Shown here: positions 51,601 to 61,655 of the stretch, piece after piece | Layout of the letters: each line of letters opens with the position of its first letter | How positions within the stretch are numbered: position 1 is the first letter of the stretch | Source: Notospermus geniculatus | Lineage: Eukaryota > Nemertea > Pilidiophora > Heteronemertea > Lineidae | Length of the DNA stretch: 64,000 bases | Direction: 5' to 3' | Assembly: GCA_002633025.1 (NCBI GenBank) | Contig: NMRB01000019.1 | Coordinates: 932,615-996,614 of the forward strand | Notes under the pieces: model-generated | The model's database searches: none | Seen by the model: the letters and a program-made list of their open reading frames with translations, nothing else | Told to the model about the DNA's origin: nothing | Made by a program: the position numbers and the translations under genes

Positions 51601-54600
51601 TGTTGACCGTTCAACAACAGCAGGGTTATTCGCACTAAAGGATTCAGGAGAGCTCTTCTCTGTGCACATCTTTGTAGATCTAGTAGTGCATGCATTCAGG
51701 TGCTGGTAGTCAACAAGAAAACCTGATTCACAACACAGGCTTTGTATTTGTACAGGAAGATCTCGAGTGCCTGAATGAATGCCACTAGTTTCTACATCCC
51801 TCAGCCCTGCTGCTTTGGATGTTCTCTCCAACTGATCTTCTCACTTTCAGGGTATTTTACTGTGGTGCACAAGAGGGCCATTTGCCAAGCATTCTGGCAA
51901 TGATAAACTATAAATGGTTGACACCGGCGCCCTCTATAATAGTATTGGTAAGATGCATGTCTTGTCAGAAGTTCTCACCATCAGCAGTGACAAATAGATC
52001 ACCAAAATAGAATCATCATTCACTATTACTAGATTTCTTAACACACAGACTCAGTAAAGCGTATATGATTCTTGTGTTCACAGCAATGGGGAGATTTTCT
52101 TTTTTTAAACTTTTTCAAATTCTCTTCTTATCTGTGGAATTCTTTCTTGATAATCTATCTTATACATGTTATATGGTTCAAAGACATCAGCTTCATGAAA
52201 AAGGCACTTTAGTATTAAAGCCGTGGTTAATATTGTGAAGAATACTAATCACAAGGTTGTTTGACATCACACATATTCATGACTGGTCAAGTCTTGTGGT
52301 CAGTTTGTAATCCATGACGTCATGTGGGTGATAAACTTGGTCCAGTGATCCAACATCTTGAAAACATACAAAAATGAAAGATGTTTTATGAGATTGATGT
52401 CTAAGAAACACACATCATCTTTTTTTGTCTTATCTGATACAACATACATGTTTTAGTATTCTTTTATTCATGAAAAATCTAGAGAAATGCTAAGAATGGA
52501 GTGATGTACAGTGGTGGCCAAAATTATTCGAACACGTGGCATGTAACAGATATTTGAGTTGTTTGTATCGAAATGGCCATCAGTGTACAATGAATCAGTT
52601 TTATTTTCCTCAGAGTGAGAGCAATGCACCTTTTCCGATTATTAGAAATGAAAATGGAAACCAGACTCTGTACAGCAACATCACCAGGTATACCTGGTGT
52701 TCAAGTAATTTTGTCCACCACTGTACATGTACTTTTCAGTGATGTCCTATATTACACTCCTTAGCATTTCTCTAACTCGTTTTCTCATGACGGAGCTTTT
52801 AGATAATTAGACCCTGTTTTCTAATCTATGTCCTTCACTTGTTTTTCCTCACCAGCTCCTTGTTTCATGCACGTGTGAAAACTCCGTAATTCACTTTAGA
52901 TGGTTTAGACTAGGTGGGGGGGGGGGGAGGTCAACAGCCGTGTAGTTTAGTCGTTCTTGATGGAGATCAAACCTGTGGACCAGATGAGTATTTAGCTCTG
53001 TGGTGAGTGCTTTTGAGCTGGTGAGGGTGCCATATTCAAGAGGTCACGGGTTTCATTCCCATCAAGGACTGAAGAACCAGTTTAGCCTTTTAAGGGCCTT
53101 CCATCTTTGTGCTCAATAGATCAGTTATTCCCTGAACATGGGTATCGGGAGATGTGGAAGAATTGTGAGGATTCTTAAAACATGTAAAATTCATCTCACA
53201 TGCTTATTCGTCACAAACCAGGTGTTAATTGTATTCCTGCCATGAATATTTCCATTACCTGGCTGTAATTGAACGAAAAGCCATTTCATTATGTTGTACT
53301 CTACTGTCTGCTAATTAGTTGTTAGAATTGCAAATAATCATGGCGTAGACAATTAAGTTTGGCATTCCATTGTATTTATGTGCTTATTCAGCTTTCTTTG
53401 AATGCCTGCAGTTACCATCAGTACATCATATCAAAATGATTCATGACCATTTCTCTGTTGTCCTTGAATGCAATGTGCCTGAAAACAGGCACCAGATTCT
53501 GTTGATTTACAAAAATGATGATTGAACAATCAGAAGACAAAGTCTGAACTCAAATGTCTGAGGTCAACACATACTCGGAACAAAAAATGTATTCTAATTT
53601 AAGCTGTTGTAAAGAAATGGGGCATCAGGATAATAAATATTGAATAATGATATGTGACTTTCTGCAGAAAACCAGGCGCATGTCGCTCAGAAGGTGAGCC
53701 TCAATGAACTAAGATGACACCTGTGGAGAATGGAAGAAATAGATCGTTTTAGATTTCACAATAGACAGACAATATTGAAACTGACAAACATTTTGGTCTC
53801 AACCTGCCAAGCTAAGACCGACATGTGCCTAGTTTTGCTGTGGAAGGTCATATATGTGAAGTGGTCTAGGAAAACCTGTCGGATGTCGCATTTGAGAAAA
53901 TTGTTAAATGGCCTCAGTGAACCTGCACATTTCAATAGCTGAAATGTACTTTGTAACAGGTAAACAGTAGCAGATCAGTGCACAGGCAATCTGACAGCCC
54001 TTGTTGCATTCAGCGACATCCAACAGGTTTTCCCAGACTGGCACACATATGATGCCACAATGGAGCCGTTTAAATTTCTGGAGAAACTCTTGGTTAATTG
54101 TGATGATAATTAAAACTTCAGACCTGAATCCTCTACCTGAATATCACCCAATTCTTGTTCTTTGCCCTAATTACCTTTGATTATTTCTAACCTTTGAATC
54201 TCTTCTCATATTCGTAACATGTTGAATAATGCCAACTCATGTCTTCTTTTCTTTAACATGTAGGTTTTGTTGTCTGACAGGTTAACATAATTGTGTTTCA
54301 GGTAAACTGTGTCATGTGTCCAAAGTGATACCAGTCAAGTTAATTGTCTGTCAATTATGGTTGTCTTGCAATTAGAACACTTGCTGAGAAAATCATGCAG
54401 TTTGATCATACAAGACGTTTATCTCTACAAAAAAATTGGTTAAATAAAGTTATTTCTGACAAGATCATGATGTTTGTGACCTCTGCTGAAATTAGTGCAA
54501 TTTTGCAAAGGCACAGTTAGCCTACAACAACATTTAGCGAGGATTCCTTCCATTGTTTTAAGCTACTCGAACAATCAGGTGATTGTGAATCATCGCTAAA

Positions 54601-57600
54601 CAGTGTTGTAGGCCTACAGCTGTAACTGTGCCCGCCATTGCGAAAAACTCAGTTCTCAGCGAGTTCTAAAACTGTTTACCTGAATTCTGTCTCATTGTTT
54701 ATGTAATGCTGAACATTATGTTAGATTTCATCATAAAATATTGTAAAGCCATCCGTACACTGACAAAANGCCCGATCGGACATCCAATATGGCCGCCAGG
54801 TGGCATAACCCAAAAATCATCAAAGTCTTTTCTGGGAATGACTTGACCCAGATTGCTCATAACTGATATGTACCTCCCTATGTACCTCCCTATGTCATTA
54901 GACTATTATGTCCAACCCAGTGAGCACATGGTCCATGGACCATTTCATTTTATTTGTTGGATTACGAATCCGCCGCACATCATTTTCCCAAAAGTGAAAA
55001 AAAAATAAAAAACCCGACCACCATTTTTGACGAGTGTTTTTTCCCCGCCGACCATAAATTCCACCAGATTATGAATGAAAGGTTGTGTCGGCAAAAAATT
55101 TTCATAAGATGCGTATGCCAGAGTGCTAAAATACATCATCAAATGCTTGGAAATTGCATCTCAAGGCATCCAAATTTCAAAAATTAACGTGAAAATACAA
55201 AAATGGTCATTTTTATTTTTATTTTTTTTCCACCCACCCGCACATATGTTTTGGATTGGGAGTTTCGTAATCCAACAAATAAAAAAAGTGTGGCCTTACC
55301 CATTGAGTAGAGTGGGTTAATAGACCTGGTCCCTTCTTCCAGACTATCGGCGCTTCTCCACTTGGCGAGTTTTCCACGTGCAATTGGCCCTCTCCGGGCA
55401 AGTCTGCTGTAGAAAACTGGGCAGTCGTTTGTCTTGTTGGTCTCAGCGTAAGCCTTAAGGAAATTAATAATGGTGAAGTGCCAAATCGTTCAAGAAAACT
55501 CCCCGATTACATGGAGCTATACGCTATTCGGTATTCTAGGCACGTTTCATAGGCCACGCGTATAGTTTGAATCGAGCAAGGTTATTTCCATGAGTGGTTT
55601 ACATAAGACTAAACTATTCTGAGGGCACGCTATTCGCTTTTTGTTCATATTGTGCATGTCCAATTTTATAGCGTACATACCGAATACCGAATAGCGTATA
55701 GCTGTATGTAATCGGGGCCTTATGGACTTACCATAAGTACGTGGTGCTTGCCGTACATACCCCTCCCATACCCACCCTCACCCCTACTAACCCGCTTCAA
55801 CTTTTCCGTCTTGCAGATGCTTATGACCCTTATATTCCAATATTGTGGTGACATCTTTTATCTGATCGAGCTCTCTGGATTTGCTTTCGCCGTCGTCATG
55901 TGTGCAGCCCTGGGCGTCCTCATATTCCTACGGATTACAAAACCACACCTGAAGCGTTCAATACGGGTAATACTACAATATATTCACCATTTTCATGTTG
56001 CTGCTAATATGTACCAATTTCTTTTCAAATTTCAGGTGTCAGCTTAAGTTGATTGTTTTTTTCCAGTGTATCGGTAGGTATGGGTTCAGACGACCAATTC
56101 GACTGTTTGGCATATGTGGCAAAGGAGACATTTTTGCGACGTCCTGTATCATGTCAACATGTCTGTGTGTTTTCAACCAGTGTGGCGTTTGTTTTTCTTG
56201 CGCATGTGCTCGAAGGTAACCATTGTTGCAAGATGTTGATGGGCCAGTTTTTGGACATTTTGATTTAGGATGGTAGAAAATCAGGCGACAGAAGTCAGCA
56301 TTTTCTGCAGAGTCCAATCTTTCTCTGCAATAACAAGAAGTGAAAGGAACTGTCATTAACACTGACCTGTTATCCTCATAAATTCCGCTCATCTCGAGGT
56401 AAACCGGTCGTCAAAACACTTGCAGCAATGAGGGTATTTCGTTAAAATCCTTTCCAAATATGCCAACAGTTTTTATGGAGTCTCTGAACGCAGGTCACGG
56501 AGGACAAGAGAGCAAGTTTGCAGGAAGAATTGATGTATATTTTACTATATTTCAGGCCATCTTCACCCTGCTCTTCTTGATCTCCAATGATATCTTCTAC
56601 CTGATCGAGCTTACTGGATTCTGTTATGCCATTCTCATTGCTTCTGCCATCGGATGCTTGTTGTATCTGCGGTGGAAGAAACCGGACCTTATCCGTCCGA
56701 TTAAGGTAGACGTGTTTGGTGAAAGGAGTTGGTCAGACCCTGACAGGCTGCTGTGTTGAGAATCGTCGGAAGTACCACCATTGCAATAACTGAAATATAA
56801 GTACGAGTCACAAAATAACCATACTGGGGCAAGGCTTTTCTTTGTATGTAGCCTTACTAAGGCTACATACAAACCATTTAGCGAATTACCGTGTCTCCAA
56901 CCTTTGATTTCTGGCGAACCTTTTGCAGCTTTTGGTTCTTTCTCCAGCTCATAAAACAATAACTTTATCTTGTACTGTTCAAAGAATGCGGCCTGCCTGG
57001 GGATCTACCACTTCTGTTTAGTTTCCTCCCGAGTGCTAACTCCACTTATAACACGATTTTGTTGATGTTGTGTAGCGATCTGCATCCCTTGGTTGTTGTA
57101 TTCCGTTGCTTGTTACGGATCGTGCATTGTGTAATTTTCCCACCAATGAGCTTCACTGACACCGAGGTTGGCTTCGTTCATCTTTGAAACCAGGATTGCA
57201 AATTGATTGCTGAAGTCTAGAAGATAATCTGATTTGGTCACATTTTGGAAAAAAACATCTCCAAATTTGAGGATTGCGACTGCTGAAATATAGGGGGACA
57301 TTACCGGTGCTGTGCTTATGGACTTGCATTACACAGATGCAGTAGCAACTGGAAGAGATGTCTTGGATATCAGTGGACTAAAAACGAAACCCCTTGGGAA
57401 AACCTACGATGTCACTGGGGGCTCCCTCTCCATCCTGAAGAAGGGTCTCACCCTGCCATCAATGCTAGAACCCCATGGTGACAGGCAACACTCTTACAAA
57501 CCTTAAGAACTGCTTGAGTTCTATGATTTTGCTTCATTTACTAATAAGGTGGCTTGATGAATCAGCACCTGTTATTTCCTAACACAAGAATACGGCTTGC

Positions 57601-60600
57601 TCTTTAGTTAGTTTCATTATTAACCTAGTAAAATTATGCTAGAGTGGACTCACCATTGTTTTGACATAATCGAGTTGGCTATTACCAATTATAGTTCTAA
57701 TCTTCGTTAGAAGAAATGAAAATATCTAATGCTTCAGTTGTAGTTGAGAGGTGATTGTAACACGAAAGCTGTCTGTCTTGGCTGAAGTGAAAAGATACAT
57801 TTCACTTTCAGTTTTAGCTTCAATATTTATTGGCAGAATAAAATCAAAATGTCCAGGGACAAAATCTCCAGGGATGGAACGTCCTTGGGGATGATATGTC
57901 CAGGGACAACATGTTCTCCTAGAGGGGACGAAATGTTCAGGGATGAAAAGTCAGGGAATGAATGTCCTCTAACCCCTCGTAACTATGGATGGTGTGACTG
58001 TAAGTGACTCCTCTTGTTACGAGAAGGACACCAATTATGAACACTTGCCATCCTCTTCCATTGCTGTTGTTCTGCGTGGAGCTCCGAGTTCAGTTGCTGT
58101 TCCCCAGCCTTGAGGTTGTGCAGGGTATTTTGGTCCACGCGATTTGATCCGCATCAAGTTTAGCGATCTGTGATCTGTCTCCTGTCACTTGGTCACTATC
58201 GTATGGGTCTGTCAAATCATCGAAGTTCGCTATTTCCCTCACTTACACATGTGACTTTGTGTTTATTTGCATTTTACAGTCCTTCAGTAAATAGTTGTTT
58301 TGAGATGCTGTTTTAACTTGTCGCTTTTTTTGCACCGAGCTTGTCACTTACTGTACTTTGGCTGATATTTCATTGTTTGAATCAGTTCAAAATATATTGT
58401 AAGCATGCCGTGGCCTACTTCATGATTTGCTGCTTGAATGTTTTGGAATATGTCCGTATTTTATAAAGTAATCGCATTCTGTTGTGATATATTCTGCTGC
58501 AGAAAAACTCGGTTAAATTGGTCAGATTTTACAATTGTTCTTCATGGTGAACTTTTGTCCCATACGTTGAATACCAGTCATGTGTCCAAAACTCCAGTCC
58601 TGAAGAAACTGGCCGAAAGAACTAATTCTATTTGCACGAGTCTCACTTTCAGTGTGTTTGCCACAGTTTCCTGTTATCCTGCATATGATACCGGTAGTTG
58701 CTTTGATGTGACTTTTGGGTTGAGTTGTCAGAGGGTGGACGCTTAACACAGTAAATCAGTGTGATTCTAACTGATAGGTGAAGTGCTACGCACAGTGAAT
58801 CAGTGTGATTCTAACCATGCTAACTGATAGGTGAAGTGCTACACACAGTGAATCTGTGTGGTTCTAACTGATACGTGAAGTGCTACACACAGTGAATCTG
58901 TGGTTCTAACTGATAGGTGAAGTGCTACACACAGTGAATTTGTGTGATTCTAACTGATAGGTGAAGTGCTACTATAGTGAATCAGTCGACAGTGTGGTTC
59001 TAACTGATAGGTGAAGTGCTACACATATTGGGTCGTATTTATAAAGCGGTTCTATCGTTAGAACCGTCTTAGGCTGGTTCCAAGTGTACTTGTGAAGCAC
59101 ACATGGAACCGGCCTAAGACGGTTCTAACGATAGAACCTCTTTATGAATACGAACCAGTGAATCAGTGTGGTTAAAGTGCCACACATGCTGAACACACAG
59201 TGAGTCAGTATGGTTCTAACTGATGGGTGAAGGGCTACATATTACATGCTGAACACACCATGAACCAGTATGATTCTAATCTAACCAGCAGCTAAAAAAG
59301 GTGTCCAACACAACCATTGTTTATGTGGGGAGCTGATTCGTCCATTCACTGATTTAATATTAATGGCATGCTCGACATCTCAACACCCTTTGGAAACTTG
59401 ACCCTGCATATTTGACTAATGATGTGCTGTCTTCCTTTTTTATCCCGCCTGATGTAAATGTATGCCCAGTTGTGATTTTGTTGTTGCCTTGATAGATGTA
59501 GCATATGGTAGTCTGTACTGCTTCAACATTGTGGCTGTCCATTTTGACAGAGCTGTGTCTGTGTATGTGTTTGATGTCTTGTGTAATAAAGAATGACACA
59601 GGGCTGCAAGACTGATCTGTTTTGCCTGACAAAACCAGAATCTCAGTCGAACAGTTGATCATTTTCCAGCCTTGCCAGTTTTTGTGATTCAGATATTACA
59701 GTGTTTGTGGCCTGGATGATCTAAATGGATAAACACATAAACTGCATGTAATAAAAGAAACCAATTGAACCAGCTGTCATTAATGCGTGCTTGTCAGGCG
59801 ATGTTTTGATGAAAACCCAACCAATATCATTATGATCCCTTTGTTCTTCACTATAAAAAAGACATGCTTGATGTCTAGGCACGGAAGTCACAAAAAGTAC
59901 TGGTGTAGGGCCTAGGCCTACTTTTCAAAAAATTTCCAGTGGTAGAGTAATTCCAAATGTACCTGTATGTTTAGCAGATAATTTAGCAAACTCTATCCTG
60001 ATGCTTACCAGAATATTCAGTCACACACTTTGTAGGCCTGTAGCTTACATTTTGTGAGCCATGTTTTGTAGAGTCGTAGGTGTAGCAGACCTGTGTAGAG
60101 TCTGAAGAACTCCACTGGTTCTGTCATACTGGCCAGCAGCCACATTGGGTTGTCAGATTGGTGCAATGGAAACAGCTAGTGCCTGTCACCTCTGAGGTCC
60201 GGGGGAGGGTGTTGATTCCAGGTCCTTACGTGATAGAGAGGGTGACTCTCTGACACCGTAGGTTTCCTCTGAGGCTCTGGTTTCCTCCTACATTACATAG
60301 TGATCTAAAGAGCCAACAGGGAGCCGAGTCAGAACTCAATATTGTACTTGTATGCCTATATCATCAGGAAAAGCTGGTGATTGACTGACATGAATGTACC
60401 ATAATGGATCTTCTGTCTGTGATGAAAAAAAGGTGTTTTGAACCTGGGAGACATGTCTGTCAACCAATCCAGGAATATCTCCTTAATTCTACTCATTATC
60501 ATTGTACGGTACTCATGATGCACCCTCTTTATTCCAGTTGCCGATAGGTATCCCAATCTTTCTCTTCTTCTGGACGCTGTTTATTGTATTCCTGACGATC

Positions 60601-61094
60601 TACCAACAGCCCATGGAGAGCTTGATCGGTATTGGTATCTTCCTGTCTGGTATCCCCGTCTACCTTCTGGGCGTCTCCTGGAAGAAGAAACCAAAGTCTT
60701 TCGAAAACTTCATCTGTAAGTTGATTGTTCTAACACTCCTGTTGGTCAACTCATTACATACCAGATTCACTGTGACTGACCTGTGTGGCTTATGATAATT
60801 TCCCTCCAGGCTTCTGGGGGATTTGACAGGCCTTAGTGTTGCTCTTGTAAAGTTGATGGCGGCCATTTTGTTAAAGTCGGGTTTGTGCCAAAGACAAGCT
60901 ATTCGGGAGGCCATCCAGCAGGAATAATTATGGCTCTATTGGAAGTGCAGTGTGCAGTGGCCTGACCATTTCCTTCCCCTCTTTTTGAACAGATTTTCAT
61001 GAAAAGTGTCTTTATTTCAGTGAAAGTGACATCGTGTTTCCAGAAGATCTTCCTGGTTGTGTACCCTGACTCGGGCCAGGCGGTGGAGAACTAA
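48639..61094 (+). CDS. SLC7 family amino-acid transporter light chain (LAT / y+LAT type)
   Basis: Exons 48639-49110, 49264-49389, 49523-49622, 49820-49988, 50906-51009, one of 51208-51304 or 51851-51947, one of 55817-55966 or 56556-56705, 60538-60715 and 61021-61094 join in frame to 489 residues, the usual length. Helix 1 has the substrate-binding 'GSGIFVSP' (43-50); '[14 protein letters not shown]' follows helix 2. Cys142 in 'FPECEPP' matches the cysteine that bridges to the SLC3 heavy chain (4F2hc). The unwound helix 6 reads 'WAYAGWNYLNF' with Trp228 at the gate, as in b0,+AT, where LAT1 has Phe. 'GHLPSI' and '[13 protein letters not shown]' are family blocks. It should exchange neutral or dibasic amino acids at the plasma membrane; the exact subtype (SLC7A5 to A8-like) is not decided. 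Two exon positions have alternatives, and exons 8-9 are duplicated downstream. Confidence 0.93.
51208..51304 (+). CDS. SLC7 gene exon 6a (alternative)
   Basis: 97 nt with AG acceptor and GTAAGG donor, entering in phase 2 and leaving in phase 0. Encodes residues 324-356 in the joined protein: '[19 protein letters not shown]' and '[14 protein letters not shown]'. Its partner 6b has the same length and phases. Using both would shift the frame, so only one can be used per transcript. Confidence 0.88.
51851..51947 (+). CDS. SLC7 gene exon 6b (alternative)
   Basis: 97 nt with AG acceptor and GTAAGA donor, same phases as 6a. Encodes '[19 protein letters not shown]' and '[14 protein letters not shown]'. 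Of about 32 whole codons compared with 6a, four change the residue and about fifteen differ silently. That is the mark of an old duplicate held by selection on the protein. Confidence 0.88.
52509..52723. mobile_element. Tc1/mariner-type MITE with TA target duplication
   Basis: The left end CAGTGGTGGCCAAAATTATT and the right end, read inverted, CAGTGGTGGACAAAATTACT, match apart from a few bases, with GAACAC following in both. TA flanks both sides (52507-52508 and 52724-52725). The 215-base body has no transposase. It lies in the 3.9 kb intron between SLC7 exons 6b and 7a. Confidence 0.85.
52965..53095 (+). mobile_element. Degenerate tRNA-derived SINE
   Basis: TTAGCTCTGTGGTGAGTGC resembles a polymerase III A box, and GGGTTTCATTCCC, about 55 bases on, resembles a decayed B box. 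A flanking poly-G tract lies at about 52915-52927. It cannot be folded into a convincing tRNA. Confidence 0.45.
54948..55284. mobile_element. 337-base TIR element with ends TTTTATTTGTTGGATTACGAA
   Basis: The first 21 bases, TTTTATTTGTTGGATTACGA plus A, are the exact reverse complement of the last 21 (55264-55284). The interior is AT-rich with A and T runs near both ends and no coding capacity. It lies in the intron before SLC7 exon 7a. Confidence 0.85.
55501..55717. mobile_element. 217-base TIR element with ends CCCCGATTACAT
   Basis: The left arm CCCCGATTACATGG followed by AGCTATACGCTATTCGGTAT matches the inverted right arm with two mismatches over about 36 bases. It ends about 100 bases upstream of the acceptor of SLC7 exon 7a. 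Confidence 0.8.
55817..55966 (+). CDS. SLC7 gene exon 7a (alternative)
   Basis: 150 nt, phase 0 at both ends, acceptor TTGCAG and donor GTAATA. Encodes 50 residues (357-406) covering the helix 9-10 region: '[20 protein letters not shown]', '[18 protein letters not shown]', '[12 protein letters not shown]'. It is followed 589 bases later by exon 7b of the same length and phase. Confidence 0.86.
56556..56705 (+). CDS. SLC7 gene exon 7b (alternative)
   Basis: 150 nt, phase 0 at both ends, acceptor TTTCAG and donor GTAGAC. Encodes '[20 protein letters not shown]', '[18 protein letters not shown]', '[12 protein letters not shown]'. It shares 24 of 50 residues with 7a, all of 'DIFYLIEL' included. 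Its end is closer than 7a to the 'LRW..P....PIK' consensus of the family. Skipping either exon keeps the frame, and including both would also keep it. Confidence 0.86.
56841..56873. repeat. 33-base perfect palindrome (16-base arms)
   Basis: TTTGTATGTAGCCTTA, one base, then its exact reverse complement. It lies 135 bases after the donor of SLC7 exon 7b and would form a hairpin in the transcript. Confidence 0.7.
57848..57970 (+). repeat. Short degenerate repeat around GTCCAGGGA
   Basis: GTCCAGGGACAAAAT and variants (CTCCAGGGATG, GTCCTTGGGGATG, GTTCAGGGATG) recur about six times at 15-30 base spacing. It lies in the intron between SLC7 exons 7b and 8. Confidence 0.5.
58745..59280 (+). repeat. 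Minisatellite, about 50-base unit around GATAGGTGAAGTGCTACACA
   Basis: The unit (CAGTGAATCAGTGTG, ATTCTAACTGATAGG, TGAAGTGCTACACA) repeats about nine times with variation. It is broken at 59030-59156 by a hairpin element and resumes afterwards in more diverged form. It lies in the intron before SLC7 exon 8. Confidence 0.85.
59030..59156. mobile_element. Hairpin MITE inserted in the minisatellite
   Basis: The left arm (GGGTCGTATTTATAAAG, then GGTTCTATCGTTAGAACC) matches the inverted right arm over about 55 bases with about six differences. It interrupts the repeat units, so it arrived after the array had formed. Confidence 0.8.
60155..60300 (+). mobile_element. tRNA-derived SINE
   Basis: A head with GGTGCAATGGAAACAGC and, at tRNA-like spacing, a decayed B box TTGATTCC is followed by GGTTTCCTCTGAGGCTCTGG and TTTCCTCC, the same 3' domain as in the SINEs at 8041 and 31905. 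A second copy at about 62705-62842 belongs to the duplicated unit. Confidence 0.6.
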
Positions 61095-61124
61095 GAATTT
61101 TCCAGACATCACTAAATACGACGC

Positions 61125-61335
61125 TGTCATCATCCAGTAACGACAGAGTCATCATCTGACAACAACACAGTCATCATCTGATAATGACCTTGTCATCATC
61201 TGATACGACGCTGATCTGGTAACGATGCTGTCATCATCTGGTATAACAACACTGCCATCTGGTAACAATGCTGTCATCATCTGGTAACGACGCTGTCATC
61301 ATCTGGTAACAACACTGTCATCTGATAATGATGCT
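61125..61335 (+). repeat. 3'-untranslated-region repeat around GACGCTGTCATCATCTGGTAAC
   Basis: About ten copies of a 22-27 base unit (CGACGCTGTCATCATCTGG and variants) start about 30 bases after the SLC7 stop. The duplicated copy (about 63610-63790) has fewer units, so the array differs in length between copies. Confidence 0.85.
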
Positions 61336-61649
61336 GTCAACATCGTCCCTCACAGTCTCAGTTGATTAGAGCAGCTCATTGGTTTAGACGAAGATTGAGA
61401 CTTAAATATGGTCTCTCCGACTTTGAAACTTCAAGGAGTACAAGAATTTGGTTCATCAAGTGAATATTGGTTGCTAGATTGCCATTTTGTGTTGTGTAAA
61501 GTGTGTCTAGAGCTTCACCTGGCAACGTCAACTGCTCACTTCTCCGTTGAATGTTCTGTGTGTTTCGTCAAGGAAACATTGTCCTACGGGTTTAGAAAAC
61601 ACCACCCTTGTTTTGATTACAGTTGTATGTGCCATTACCTGTTTAACAA

Positions 61650-61655
61650 AATAAA
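61650..61655 (+). terminator. Poly(A) signal AATAAA, likely SLC7 gene
   Basis: AATAAA lies about 555 bases after the SLC7 stop and is followed by a TTTCTAGTACTTGTACTTG stretch rich in T and G. Another AATAAA lies at 62002-62007. Confidence 0.5.
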
